NCBI GenBank assembly: GCA_010094045.1
Contig: ML986588.1
Span: 248,001-312,000, forward strand
Length of the DNA stretch: 64,000 bases
Source: Lojkania enalia
Taxonomy: Eukaryota > Ascomycota > Dothideomycetes > Pleosporales
Direction of reading: 5' to 3'
Position numbers and translations under genes: made by a program. The notes under the pieces are model-generated. The model had not been told where the DNA came from. It saw only the letters and a program-made list of their open reading frames with translations, and searched no databases. Positions within the stretch are counted from its first letter, which is position 1, and each line of letters starts with the position of its first letter. This document shows, one piece after another, positions 46,301 through 57,973 of the stretch.

Positions 46301-47408
46301 GTACCGATCCGGGCCGTGATGGCAGATGCGGGAGCGAAGCGGGCAGAGATGATTCAAGCTATGGTTATGATGCTCGAAGGGGCGGAGCTATCCACGGCCC
46401 AATCCATGGTAACAGATGCTCTCTTGGCCGCGGTTTTTATAATAGAGGGAGGGGAGGGAGAAGTGGATATATCGGCAGCATTTTCGCACATCCAATGCCA
46501 TGCGTTGGGAACGCTTCGTCAAGTGAAGGGCTAGCGATGATGGATCTCCTAGCAAACTGGGGCTGATTCGGAAATGGTAGTAGTAGCCAATATATCGCCA
46601 CTGGTTTGGGTGGATTTAATTATTACCAGACTAGTTCCGAATGTAGAACGGTCGACGGATTGACTAATGGAGACCTATGCACCACTATGAACAGTGGAAA
46701 CACGACTCGAACAAGACATTCAAGATAACGAAAAGTAGTTGGAATGTGGACGGAAGAAGCTGTCTCGAACAGGGGCTCTAGGGCCGAGAATGAGGAGAAG
46801 ATGAAGGGAAAGACAGGGACCTCTATTTTAAAGATTCAATTGGGTTGGCGCGAAAGCAACGCACAGTTCAAGCTGAAATGAGTCGCATATAGCGTAAAAT
46901 ACAGCTGCTGGAGTGGGCAATTGATTCAAAAAGGAGGTAACTTGATGACTGAAGCAGGCTGAGCGCGAGGGCGGATAGTAGATGGGAAGCGGCAGGCATG
47001 TTAGCGGTAGAGTTGAGCAAGATGATGACGGTAGAGAAGAGGGACAGGTAGTATTAGGGAAATTTGTCAGTCGATGGCCCATTAAACGTTGAATGATGGA
47101 GCAGAATTCTTCTTATCTCAATCCCTAAATCCGTTGGATGAAGTGTTTTGATACCAAATACACTTGCATATGCCCTGTCACTATAACTCCACCTTTCCTA
47201 GGATCCAGATATAACAGAGAATATATTTATTTCTAACCTGGTATTTCTTTCCAAGAACGTGACGCAGCGTATAATCATAGTGTCATGCTGTTACATCCCT
47301 TATAGCCTAGTACCTTGAAGCCCACAACAGCCACCCATATACAATCTTAAGCCCCCCATAACTTCACAATCACCACAAACAACGCATAAACAATCCTTTC
47401 CCCTATTC
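43329..47408. other. Gene desert with ORF relics
   Basis: 4.1 kb with no intact gene. Several 60-130 codon frames (for example minus strand 44548-44156, plus strand 44981-45193) have no recognisable features. Around 46070-46840 a plus-strand frame stays protein-like across several stops (see separate entry). No terminal repeats or transposase motifs were seen. Confidence 0.5.
46109..46534 (+). pseudogene. Relic reading frame with in-frame TGA
   Basis: A frame without an ATG start reads EAGRDPKQTTVRVAVETG ... KAAMKGLGWK, then TGA (46295-46297). It continues in the same frame as AVMADAGAKRAEMIQAMVMMLEGAELSTAQ to a TAG at 46532. Further protein-like pieces follow downstream, interrupted by stops, several where TGG could be ancestral. 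No family was recognised; it may be a decayed mobile-element or host gene. Confidence 0.25.
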
Positions 47409-47882
47409 CTACAACTCCCTCAACCCCCTCAGTCCCCTCCTCCACCTCCTCTCCCCGTGCTTCTTACTAGCCTCTAACTCCCTCGCCGATGGCGAATTGA
47501 AATGACAACTTAACCGCCTAACCTCAACTGCCTCGCTGGAGCTGCGTCTCGATCTATTCGGCTCCTGATATACGGTGTAGGGCTCCGGGTCGAGATATGC
47601 CATACCACTTTGCGACCGGCGAGACAAGTGATACGAGAATTGGGAACTCGACGTGCTCATGTTGGAGATGTGATCTTATATATTTGTTAATTGAGGAAAG
47701 ATAAAGTGATGTGGGAGCAAGGGCATGGACATACGGTTTGGGGAGGTACAGTCATTCCATCCTTGATCGCGCATCATTTGACTTGATGTATCCATGTGCG
47801 ACCCTTGATCCACTGGCGCCTCATACATCTTATCGCTCCCTTTTGGACCGCAGCTCGTCGCATCGCTAGCCCTCAAGGCCAT
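47409..47882 (-). CDS. Small hypothetical protein, two exons
   Basis: Exons 47882-47735 and 47674-47409 are joined by a 60 nt GTATGT...ATAAG intron with a TTAAC branch site. The phases match (1 then 2 bases) and give 137 aa. The start is the first true ATG of the frame. The protein is polar: an N-terminal GSDKMYEAPVDQGSH stretch, a Ser/Arg-rich middle and a basic Arg-rich C-terminus (RRWRRGLRGLREL). No domain was recognised. The clean splice sites and phase are the main support. Confidence 0.5.
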
Positions 47883-48430
47883 GGTAATGACCAGAAAAGT
47901 ACGCACACTTCGGCGTCAAAAAAGGACGGTTTGCAAAGCCGCAAACGTGTCCCTGTACTACTAATTTAGGGTCTCTGCTCTATGCTGTAATCGACGTTAT
48001 CAAGCAACATCATGATGACTTGCCGGGCCGTGCGTTCTCACGATCATGGAAAGTCGGCAAGGCTTGGTTGGGCGTAGCTAGGAGATGTTCATTTGGAGTT
48101 GCCTAGTATAGCACACTAGCGGTCAATAGAGGCTTGGAACCACATGGAATACCGCGATAGAATTTTTGGGGCGAACCCACGTGGCTTTGATTACAGAGCG
48201 GCTATGCATGCCATATTCCCTAGTCCATGTTTATCTCATGTATTTAGGCTGTCTCGAGTATGTAGATACTGGTTGCCTACTTATATGCTGATGAAGTTCG
48301 GTCGCCAGTATGCCTCACGACAAAGCTTAGACATGCTATCTAGGCACTGCAGTTTCGTGCTATAACTAAATGGTCATCAAGATCAGCAGATAAATTTAGG
48401 CGTCATTTCCCTGGTCCGGCCCACCCGCGC
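47883..48430. other. Intergenic region
   Basis: 0.55 kb between the small hypothetical gene start and the 3' end of the Hsm3-like gene; nothing recognised. Confidence 0.5.
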
Positions 48431-50354
48431 CTAAAGATCTAAAGTCCCAATCCTACTGCCCGCACTGCCACCGATACCCCAAGGACCCTCTGCAACCCTC
48501 CTTCGCACCATGGAGACTATGTCCTGTCGACCACCGTCTTCCTCCAACCGCTGTCCGAGTGCCTTCAACACATCAAACTTCGTCATAGCAACCTGATATG
48601 CCGCGTTCTCAGCACCTCCTCTTCCCTCAACCATGTTTGAATACGTCGTTGCTGGCTTTAACAAGTACGGTAACACACCACCACTGATGGTTGGATCGAG
48701 GATCAGATCGATGCCACTATTCGGAAATTGTTGGAGGCGTTGAAACACCGGGCCATTGCTAGGTATCAGATCCTGGGGTATCTGCGCTTCCCAGTTAGCA
48801 GTAATGACTGCGCGCAATAACGTCAAAGCAGCTAAAGCATTCTCTTTCATAGCTACTGTATCTGCATGTCTAACAAACTCGGAGAACATGGTCGGGTTTT
48901 TCATGTAGAAGAGGGCGGTCAAGAGTCGCGCATAAATTTGTTCGATCAAGCGTTGCTTAGGCTGAACGTCTCCCCTAGCAGCCGACGGAAATATCAGCTC
49001 CTCCTTGTCCAAGTCAGCACAGTATGAACGAAAACGAGTTAAGAGTATTTATATTTACCTTAGGTGGGCCATGGAAGATGACAGCAAGCGTCTTCAACGC
49101 ATCCTGATTTGTTCGCATAATTGGGACGTCGAGCACGACGCTATCGGTCCAGGCTAATCCAGTCGATACCCGGGGAATAAGAGATGCTCGAGGCATTGAG
49201 GCAAGGATGCTGAGGTCGCTAGGTTCGCATTTTTGGATGTTGCGGTGAATATACTGTCTAATAGTCTTCATCTCTGGACTACGCTCAAAATTCTCCGGGT
49301 AATTGAACGCATACTGGGCGATGTAGTGTGCTGTTCGACTGCTGATGAATGAATGTTCTAAGCTAGGGCTATCCGAAGTATGGAAATCGATGATATTTTT
49401 ATGAATTCCTTGCGCTTTCAGAAAGTCGAGGGACAAGCTTGAGTCGTTGTGAGCCAAATGCGGAGTAGTCTTGACAGTAGTTATTAAATCTGTATAGAAA
49501 TTGATTAATGTCATGTGCATAAGAAGGTCATCTGCAGTATCCACCATCCTCAGAGCAGCATAGTGCAAGAGGCCCTGTCGTGCAGAGAGACCAATTTCGC
49601 GCTCGACGTCTGAGCCTTGACCTGTACTTATGATATTCCAGTCCATGTTTCCAACTTTCGGCAACCACTCTAGAAGTCTTGCTTGGGCAATGGTCCTTTG
49701 GTTCTTGCTTAGAACCGGCTCTGTAGGCTCTGCAATCTTTTTAAATGACGTGTACCGATAGAACATAGAGTAGATATCTCGATCATTGAAAAGGCGTTTC
49801 CATATTGGGCCATTTCCGTAACAATGTAGATCTGCATTCTCAGGTACAGGAATTGGCTCATTCTTGGAGACACGCAACAGGGCGGTCAATAGCTCGGCGG
49901 CTTTGGTTGCGACGCCAGTATCCTGGGTGCAGAACCACAGACGGATAATTGCGGATACGACGGATGGCCTGTTTGCAAGTGCTTGGGCGTCAATACTGCT
50001 AATAGCAGCTTTTTCTAGTAAAGATAGAACCAATTCGTGAAATGGTTTGGCATCCAAAGCAAGGGCCGCTTCAAAGTTGACGTCCTTAACATCCTCGAAA
50101 CGGTACGGTGCGGTCAGTTTGATCATGCAATGGATCAAAGGCGAAGGATCCTGTTGAAGATTGGGCAACAAGCTTGCCAGATGGAGAAAGAGCGGTCGTG
50201 TCTCTTGCCATACATGGCTGCGGTATTCTGGTGTGCTAGCAAAAAGCCCACATTTTTCGAGGAGATCTACATCCAACGGCGTGGACGGTTCTTCATCGAC
50301 CTTTTGCAAATGCGCTGAGAGCTCGGCTAGAACAACCGGAGAAGAATCTGACAT
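48431..50354 (-). CDS. Hsm3-like protein (26S proteasome assembly chaperone / mismatch-repair HSM3 family)
   Basis: Exons 50354-49059 and 49003-48431, with a 55 nt phase-0 intron, give 622 aa. The protein is a helical, ARM/HEAT-like repeat protein throughout. Segments recalled from filamentous-fungal proteins annotated as DNA mismatch repair protein HSM3 are visible: a W-K-R-L-F-N-D-R-D-I-Y box, LLMHMTLINFY, DALKTLAVIFHGPPK and the C-terminal GPWGIGGSAGSRIGTLDL. In yeast, Hsm3 is a chaperone for the proteasome base (Rpt1/Rpt2) and also influences mutation rate. Whether this fungal protein does the same is inference. It is divergent from RPC31 across a 0.8 kb gap. Confidence 0.65.
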
Positions 50355-51152
50355 GGCTGAATCCTACTTATCAAGACGATGGGGTGTTGCTAGAACAGGC
50401 CGGATGATTGAGATGGCGTCCCTCGAGGCCGAGGGAGGACGTTGTGCAAGGCGTGGTGGTTGGAGAGCTGACTGAAGAAGGTTCTAGTGCTCCTCATGTG
50501 ACTGCGCGTAAGGCAGTCAAGTAGACGCGTATTACGAGGCGCATGCATCCAATATCGCGTTGTCCAGGCTATGACGATGGATATCTAATGGCCCCGCCTT
50601 TGGAACGTCTGGCGTAGGCAAAAACTTGACGTTTTGGATGTTTTCACACCATAAGCTCTCGTTTGAAACCTGTATTTGCGGTATTGCCTTATAGTGCCCG
50701 TGAAGTTGCCGCTCCTAGGTCACCATATATAATTCTCTATCATTCAGATCGGTTTCTAGTCGTTCAGCTACTCGTCGCCACACGCTCATTCTAACATTGT
50801 TAGCTTGAGGTCCAACGTCAAAGGACATAGCGGGCAGAAATTCACTATTCAGAGGTCCTGAGCATACCCCAGATCCTATTGGGCGGCACAAAGCCATAGA
50901 ACACGAGCGTATTCAGCGGTTTTCTAGGGCTTCCGAAGGTGATGCGGGATCGGTGAGTGCCCGGTGAGTGAAGGCGGTGAATGCTCGGCTGCGGCGCCGC
51001 CCCGCCTAAAAAATAGTGGGCGGGCTGCTGCAGCACACCCAAAAATTGTGACTCCCACTTGACGCTCTGCTTGAACACTACACTTCCCTCAATTTCCTAT
51101 TTCGTTCTTTGCTCATGCCCCTTTGAGTTCTCTGAGCGAGCCACACGATAGA
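50355..51152. promoter_or_regulatory. Divergent intergenic region between Hsm3-like gene and RPC31
   Basis: 0.8 kb with no supported frame. GC-rich elements (GGCGGGCTG, CGGCGCCGCC) cluster at 50990-51030, within ~170 bp of the RPC31 start. Probable shared promoter. Confidence 0.4.
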
Positions 51153-52271
51153 ATGGCGCCAGGTGGACGAGGCGGGCGTGGAGGAGCCCGCGGGGGTTTC
51201 GGCGGCGGTGGTGCCAGAGGAGGTCTTAGAATAGGCGGCGTCGAGCTGAACTGGGACTTGACTGGACTGGAGATTCCGGGGGCGCCTGCCGAGCGATATC
51301 CCGTAAGTAGCTTTCCTTTGGCTTTATCGTAGCATCCACAGCCCTCGTCTCGCATCCCTCCCATCTTGTTTTGGGCATCACAATATTCCACACTGCTTTT
51401 GCGACGGCACATTCGCTCTTGCGCAACGAGCAGTAGCAGCAGACCATGTCGACCCTGCAACGATATCGCCGCGCTACATCCGCATGCACTCGCAGATGCA
51501 ACCACGAATTCACGCCCGCAATGCGCCCGGAAATGCACCACTAAGACCAGAGCAGAAAATGCCGCCTCCTCAGGCACCACCGCCCAATCCAGAAGAGAAG
51601 GCCCTTCTCCAGTACCATCTTACAGTCCGCGACCGCATCCACGAAGGCCCCTTCTACACTGTGCTCAGCGACGGAATGCAGAACGGCATGAAGCGGAAAG
51701 CAAATGATCCAGCGCCCACCGAAGCCATGCTATTCAACCCGTTTACCGACAACCAGACCTACTCATCCAGGTACCTTAAGGTGTACCGCAAACTACCAAG
51801 GCTTGATACACGGCATTACAGTGAGTCCGAGGGCTCGGAGCGAGAAGATCGGAACAAATGCTGATATTGCGATTTCTAGTTCTCGATCTATTTCCTCCTG
51901 AACTGCAATCTTTGTTGGGGCATGGTATCAAACGTGAAAATGGCGAATTGGACAGTGGACGACTTACAAAGAAACGCAAGATTGTTCAGGTCACAAAGGG
52001 AAGCTTCATGACGCGCATCGAGCGCTACATGCAGGAGGAAGATGCGCGGAGGGAAGCGGAAGGGGATGAGGAAGAGGAGCAAGAAGAAGTAGAAGAAGAG
52101 GAAGCAGAGGATGACGATAAACCTGACCAGATTGATGAGGACGACGACTGGTCCGCGGTTTCAAGCGACTCCGAAGACGCAGATGATGACTATAACGCGG
52201 AGCAGTACTTCGACAATGGAGAAGATGACGACATTGACGAGGGCGATCCATACGAGAACACATACGAATAA
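51153..52271 (+). CDS. RPC31: RNA polymerase III subunit Rpc31 (RPC7)
   Basis: Three exons (51153-51302, 51556-51820, 51880-52271) give 268 aa. The family layout is clear. An N-terminal RGG-rich stretch (GGRGGRGGARGGFGGGG) leads to a short hydrophobic motif, ERYP joined across intron 1 to KMPPPQAPPPNPEEKALLQYH. Then come RIHEGPFYTVL, the conserved NPFTDNQTYSSRYL region and RKLPRLDTRHYILDLFPPEL. The end is a long acidic tail (EEEEEDDD type). In the nucleus Rpc31 forms the Pol III-specific initiation heterotrimer with Rpc82 and Rpc34. Intron 1 is long for this genome (253 nt); intron 2 is 59 nt. It shares its upstream region with the Hsm3-like gene. Confidence 0.9.
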
Positions 52272-52646
52272 TGGAATGACATGGAAGGATGCGAACACAG
52301 TCACCTATGAATTTAGCTGTGACCTTGGGCTCGTCCTGAGGCATCACTTAGAGGGTTTGTAATATCTGAGCCTCTCCTGAGAGCATGGAAAAGGTCGAGT
52401 TATGGAGTTTGATTGCAATTTCGATGGGCTCATGGCGCTATGGTGGTCGAAGATACCCATACTTTCGTCAATCATGAGATAGCTGAAATGGCTATTTCTT
52501 TCTAAATATAGTTTTAGTGCATTAACTCAGTTTGAATATGAACTTGAATGTCTGGACAAGTCAATATTATATAATTCAAAACAGCGGTACGTATCTTCAG
52601 GGTATCTCATGCACTACCAAAAAATCAATACGCCCAAACTATTGCT
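52272..52646. other. Convergent intergenic region
   Basis: 375 bp between the 3' ends of RPC31 and the following minus-strand gene; no features recognised. Confidence 0.5.
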
Positions 52647-54442
52647 CTAGAGATTTATGGGACCTATAATACCTACATGTTGTTCTTGATCGCGTTCTAT
52701 TTTCTCCGTCCAATGCTCTAAGACCATTAGCTCAACCGCCTCTATAATCATAGAGTTCCTGGGAGAACCCGCCCCTTCATGCACCCTTTTTCCATTGCAG
52801 CAATACTTAGTGCACTGCCTCTTTGTAAATCCTGATCCTACACTCTTTGCTGTCCATACCCCCTTCTCTAGCCTCGTGGCATTGTCAATCTCAAAGGGCA
52901 CATCTCGAAAAACCAATAATGTCTCAACAAGTTCTAATGTCTCTCCATCGTTATCCAGACAGAACAGTGAGCTGTGCCGTGGGAAGTTGTTTGGAGCACT
53001 CTGCTGTAGGTTTAGGAATTTGAGGTACCTATCAAAGCCATGCCAGCTGTTGATGTCGGCCAGAGCTCCAGCAAATTTGCGTGGACAAGAAAGTATTATG
53101 CCGGTATCGATAGCTGGTTCATGGCTTTCGCCGTCTAGATACCGGTCTAATCGTGTGATCTCCAGACAGTCTAATATCTTGTTCTTGAACCTGACCGTGG
53201 ACTTCTCGTCATCTAGTTCCGGCTTCAGGCCAAATGGAGTCATCAATTCGACAACCGCATCCAAAAGACACCTTCTCTTGACAGCCCTCCATGCTTCCGC
53301 GAAACACTGACACTGGGCTAGATCTCGGCTCCGTAGGATCTCGAGGAGTTTGGCATCGCACATTGACGGGGGCCTAAACGTCCCAGTGTTGGACTCGAGT
53401 TGCTGCCACACGTCGAAGATATATAGGATAATAGAACCGATCTTATCCACACCAGTGATCTTCCACTCCTTCGTTTGAAAATCCGTGTGGGTCCACACTC
53501 GTCTATATTCGTGGTCCCAAGGTGGGTAGTCACCCCATACGATTTCTCTGTCCTCTCTGGTTCTACCAGTGATTCGCAGGCTATATGATAACGGCGCTTT
53601 AACGAAATGAAGGATCGAGTTTTTCTCTCCAGTAAGCTCGGTTGCGATACCAAACGCAGATAAAGCTGACGCTATGGCTAGTAGGGAGTGTGCATCCCAC
53701 ATGAAGTCCGCAGCGGCGGTTAGTTCATACGTCGATGGGCATGGAAGCGTATAGAGATCCCGAAGAGTTTCAGTAATGAATGCTGGTTGCAGGTGGCCAA
53801 CAGCCCGGATGTTGGATGGGAGGGGCCCATAAGGATGTATTGTCAACGAAGGTATTAATAGTATTTCATCACTTGTACTATACAAGGGTGCCGCTTCAGG
53901 GTGCTGTTCATTGGATACTGCGGGCGTTGTTCCTGGTGTGTCTTGCTCCTTCACCGTTTCTACTACTTCCGTATTCCTTCCTATCTCAAGACCTATCTCA
54001 AGACCTATCTCGTCTTTTCCCGTTAAATTGTCTATTTTAGGAGGATTAAATTGCCATAATGGTAGTCTCGCTTTTGGTTTTCTGTCGGCTTCAGCGCGTG
54101 AGGTCGATACCTTTATCATAGTCATTAGCTTGCAATTACGCGTACAGTAAGCTAAGGGTTGAGGATTATGGAGTTGACAAGAAAGAATATAATTGTGAGA
54201 TATACCTGCGGTGTTGCCAACCGCCTCATGGTGGTACGGTACGTAACCCAACTTATGAGTGATCGTGTCTGCTGTATCAGCAACCATCCACAGTCGATAT
54301 CAGCACCACGTAAGGAGTGAAATAGGGCGAAGAGAGAATATACGAGGCTTTCTGATGTGGTAAAAACTGTCTGCTTGTCCGTTGAAACTGCTTCGTTGCT
54401 TCTGCTATCGTCGTAAATAAGGGAGGATAGATAAGACCCCAT
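52647..54442 (-). CDS. Unrecognised 566 aa protein with internal duplicated module
   Basis: Exons 54442-54206 and 54110-52647 with a 95 nt phase-0 intron (GTATAT ... CTAATGAC ... AAAG) give 566 aa. A single long frame starting at 54287 also exists but would translate the intron. The N-terminus MGSYLSS would suit N-myristoylation. The body has at least two related ~40-residue modules. One is LLAIASALSAFGI ... EL..EKNSILHF at ~220-260. The other is LLDAVVELMTPFGL ... EL..EKSTVRF at ~360-400, both with FG and EK at the same spacing. A third may lie near TLELVETLLVFRDVPFEI. A 12-bp tandem repeat encodes GLEIGLEIG. No known family was recognised. Confidence 0.72.
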
Positions 54443-56111
54443 GATGGCCGAATCGTATGAATAGTTCGGCTGATTGTGCGCATATACTAGACGTTAAATC
54501 TCCAACAGGTAGCAGGTGATGCGTGGGGAGAGTTACGTCGCAGCTACCAGGGTTGTGGAAGGTGCGAATGTGGCTATTGCTGGCGTGGCCAGTGATAATG
54601 CTTGAGCATGATCGAAGTTCCCGTCAAGCCGTCGCCACGCATTAAAGTTGAGCGATTTTAAGAATGGGGGCTCCACGCCTGGAACTTTTTGGGTAAAATG
54701 GCATGCGATAAAGCGATAGCAGAGTTGAATGTCGCATGGCCATTGGAATCTAGGCAACCAAAATTCGGGACAACGTAGGCTCGAGGCTATGTAGCACGTG
54801 ACGGGATCGTCATAAGCCTACTCTGCCACCTTCATCGGTTGGGATGCAGGCTTATACTGGATGTCAAAATCGCACGGTTCTTTCTATTTCCTTAGTTCCA
54901 ATAAATTGAGATGATGTCTTAGAACTTTCCACTTATGACAGAAGAAATAGAATAAATGAGAAATCATTTCTGCCCAGATAGATTGGATTTGCTTACTTCC
55001 CCTGGAGATTGTACATGATGAGATTTGGGCCATTCCTTGGAGCCAAAGGTGTGCTCCATTTTATTCATAAAAGACATTGATTGTTCTGTTATACATCACT
55101 GTGCTAATCAGCAACACTTTCTATTATCTTTTGTCGACTGAACCAACAATTCGATTGCACATCCTTCGATCCCCTTTACATTCGTTCTTACTGTAGGAGG
55201 TTGTACGCCTCTATGCAAAGTGAAAGGTATAGCATTCAATCCCAAGAGCCGGTGATTGAAACGAGCCGGCGGGACTCAAATATGGCCTAAGTATTGAAAA
55301 TAAACTATTTTAGTTGACGAGCTGAAGCTGTGAAGTAATTCTCCAGGACTGGGGTAATGGACCTTGAACCTAGGCAAACTAGTAGCGAGCTAGTGCACTT
55401 TTGATCTAGCTTGACCTTCCCCTCTCTTTTCTCTAGAGCTACGACTGTCTATTGATGCGTGAATATCTATTATGTACCAGAATCTTGAGTATTTATATTC
55501 TGTTTATAACTCGTCGCCTTTTCGTAATTTTAATACTTTATTAAACGCTGACACTGCAATGAAGCAGGAGGCTGACACGAACGGCCCAATCCGGATGCTA
55601 TATAATATGAATGACGAGTTTGGCTTCAACTTCTCGGAAACACTGGATATTAATATATTTACAAGTATGGAGAGGGTTGTGGGTATCCCAGCCTCGTTTT
55701 GCTCCACTAGAGGCCTCCTAGTGAAACTATAATTCGAGGAGATGCAACCGTAAAAGACGTCGAGTAATCTAATGGGGACATTAGAGACTACTGATTTCAC
55801 CAGATACGTATATTTCACGAACGCATAAACTTCTTTAGACAATGGGCTCATAATTCAAGAAATAAATGGTCACAATCCCCTGTGAGCCAGCCTCGACGCG
55901 TTGAGCAGTCTCTACGTCAGTCCATCGTATGCAAGAATATGCAACTTATGCTAGGTATCGCCGTCCTCGGCTCTTTAGTTCCTTCGAATTATTCGCTGGA
56001 GGGTTTTCAATGTGAAGCATAATTACTAATTACATCATCTTCGTCATCACATGACGTGTGGAGTACGGAGATTGAGATTCACCACACCCCCGAACCCAGG
56101 GGAGGGCTCTT
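54443..56111. other. Intergenic region without recognisable features
   Basis: 1.7 kb, AT-leaning. The side near 54443 is the promoter of the preceding minus-strand gene and the side near 56111 is downstream of RRP3. ORFs of 86-115 codons at 55472-55851 overlap on opposite strands and have no family signal. Confidence 0.5.
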
Positions 56112-57808
56112 TTAGCCCTCTTCCCTATCCATCTCATCTCGACCCCTCTTGCCCTTTCTTCCCTTCCCCATTCCGCCTTTCCTACCCCTCGCATCATGTA
56201 AATCTTTCATTTCTCTCACAGCCACTCTCTGCGCCTCCCCTACCCTTTCGATGAGGACCATAACCTCATCCTTTGGAATCGACTCTTCCTTAAGCTTCTT
56301 GCCTAATGCGTTCTCAATCCTCATCCAGATCTCTAAGTCATACTGCGTAACGAAGCTAATGGCTTTCCCGCTCTTGCCTGCTCTTGCTGTACGACCCACA
56401 CGGTGAACGTAAGTCTTCGAATCCGGAGGTAAATCAAAATTAATCACTAGATCAACTGATGGTATATCAAGCCCGCGAGCGGCAACGTCAGTAGCAACCA
56501 AAATGTCACGGCTACGTGATTTAAATTTTGACAAAGCACCTAGACGAGCAGATTGAGACAACTGTCCGTGGAGCGGAATGGCGCCGAAGCCGAGAGTACG
56601 GAGAAGGATCGCAATACGTTGAGTCTCGTTGACTGTACGGGTGAAAATTATGGTCGGATGGCCAATGTTGTCATTTAGGAGGTGTATTAGGTAGTGGTCC
56701 TTATGCTTGCTTCGGGTTGGTGAGCAGAGGAAATATTGAGCTAGTGTCTAGGGAAAACGTACTGTGGTATAAAAATATAGTTCTGAAGCAGAGAGGCTAC
56801 TGTCTGATGCGATGAGGAGCTAATGCTCACCCTCAACGGGTTGTGGAGTGAAGCTCGCTGCAACGATTCGACCTTCGAGCTCATCGTTGCACTCTGGTAC
56901 ATATAATTAACAAAACGTTTACAACATCCATATACCCGAACACGGGAATGCTTACAAATAGATAGGTATGCCGCCCTTCTCGCGGTAGAACTTTGAGAAT
57001 TTTGTCAAGAATAGGACCAAAGTCGAGATCCAGAAGCCTGTCCGCTTCATCCATGACTAGGTATTTCAAAGAGCGTAAAGAAAATCCCTTTGTATTTTCG
57101 AGATGATCTAGGAGACGCCCGGGTGTTGCGACCAGAATGTGAGGCTTCTTTCCTAACGCGATTGCTTGTGGTACCATATCCATGCCACCAACGAGAACAG
57201 CACATTTGACGTTGATCAATGAGCCGAGCGCCTCTACTTGTTGAGATATCTGATACGCTAATTCGCGAGTCGGTGCAAGAATAAGGCCGAATAGAGACTG
57301 TGGTTTCTCCATAAGCGCCATCAGCATGGGGAGGACAAAGGCTGCTGTCTTTCCGGAGCCAGTTTCTGCAAGACCGATTCTGTCTTCCAATTAGCTATAG
57401 TAATGACTTCAGCGCATGAGAATCTCACATATCCCTGCCTTGTAGTGCAAGAGGTATCGATTGTTCCTGAATCGGTGTGGGATACTTGAATCCTAAGTTT
57501 TCGCATGCCTCACATAGCGATTCAATAATTCCTAGATCGGCAAAGGTCTTCCTAAGGGATACTTCCGCAGTATGTACATCTTGTGTCGTTTCTTCATCAT
57601 TATTTGCTTCTGAGCCATTTTCGGATTCATCTTCACTAGATTCTTTCTCCACAGGCTCTTTGGGTGGGCCCGGTCGCGAGGAGGGATTTGGTATGGGTTC
57701 CGACAATATTTTGGACGGCGCAGATGATTTTGAGGATTTCACTTTCGGAACAGTAGCCTTAATATCTGGGAAATTCCTGTTAAGCTTCCTCTTCTTCAGA
57801 GCCCGCAT
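56112..57808 (-). CDS. RRP3: DEAD-box ATP-dependent rRNA helicase Rrp3
   Basis: Four exons (57808-57429, 57379-56956, 56893-56763, 56709-56112) give 510 aa. Rrp3 (DDX47 in animals) is a nucleolar helicase for 18S pre-rRNA processing. Seen in order: an acidic N-terminal extension, Q motif ([10 protein letters not shown]), motif I AETGSGKT (131-138), PTRELA, TPGR, DEAD (237-240), SATM, the family-specific FIPHKHKD junction, [22 protein letters not shown] and [13 protein letters not shown]. The end is a basic Gly/Lys/Arg tail. The FIPH...KHKD junction fixes the last intron (56710-56762), whose acceptor is CCGAAG. It is divergent from SSF1 with only 165 bp between start codons. Confidence 0.95.
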
Positions 57809-57973
57809 CGTGGTGTGTTGCTTTGGACGTCAAGATGTTGAACTGCGAGGCAAGAATTTAGTGGAGCGATACACGATAAGATAACGAACGCCAAGATTTG
57901 AAATTAGCGAAAATATTTGTACCCTCACGCTCGCGATAACTACACTACACACTTTCGAACAATCGATGCAAAA
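57809..57973. promoter_or_regulatory. Compact bidirectional promoter of RRP3 and SSF1
   Basis: 165 bp separate the two divergent start codons of two ribosome-biogenesis genes. The interval is A-rich near the SSF1 side and holds a GAAAATATTT stretch that loosely resembles the RRPE element of ribosome-biogenesis promoters, and GCGATA sequences that only weakly resemble PAC. Co-regulation is inferred from architecture. Confidence 0.6.

Noticed and set aside
52647..54287. Single-exon version of the 566 aa gene starting at 54287
   Set aside because: Its N-terminus would translate the sequence between a good GTATAT donor and a CTAAT...AAAG acceptor. The exon 54442-54206 joins in phase instead.
56767..56830. 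Donor-like GTGAGC after NPLR in RRP3
   Set aside because: The frame continues as [23 protein letters not shown], which fits Rrp3 family members, so this is coding. The real donor is at 56762.
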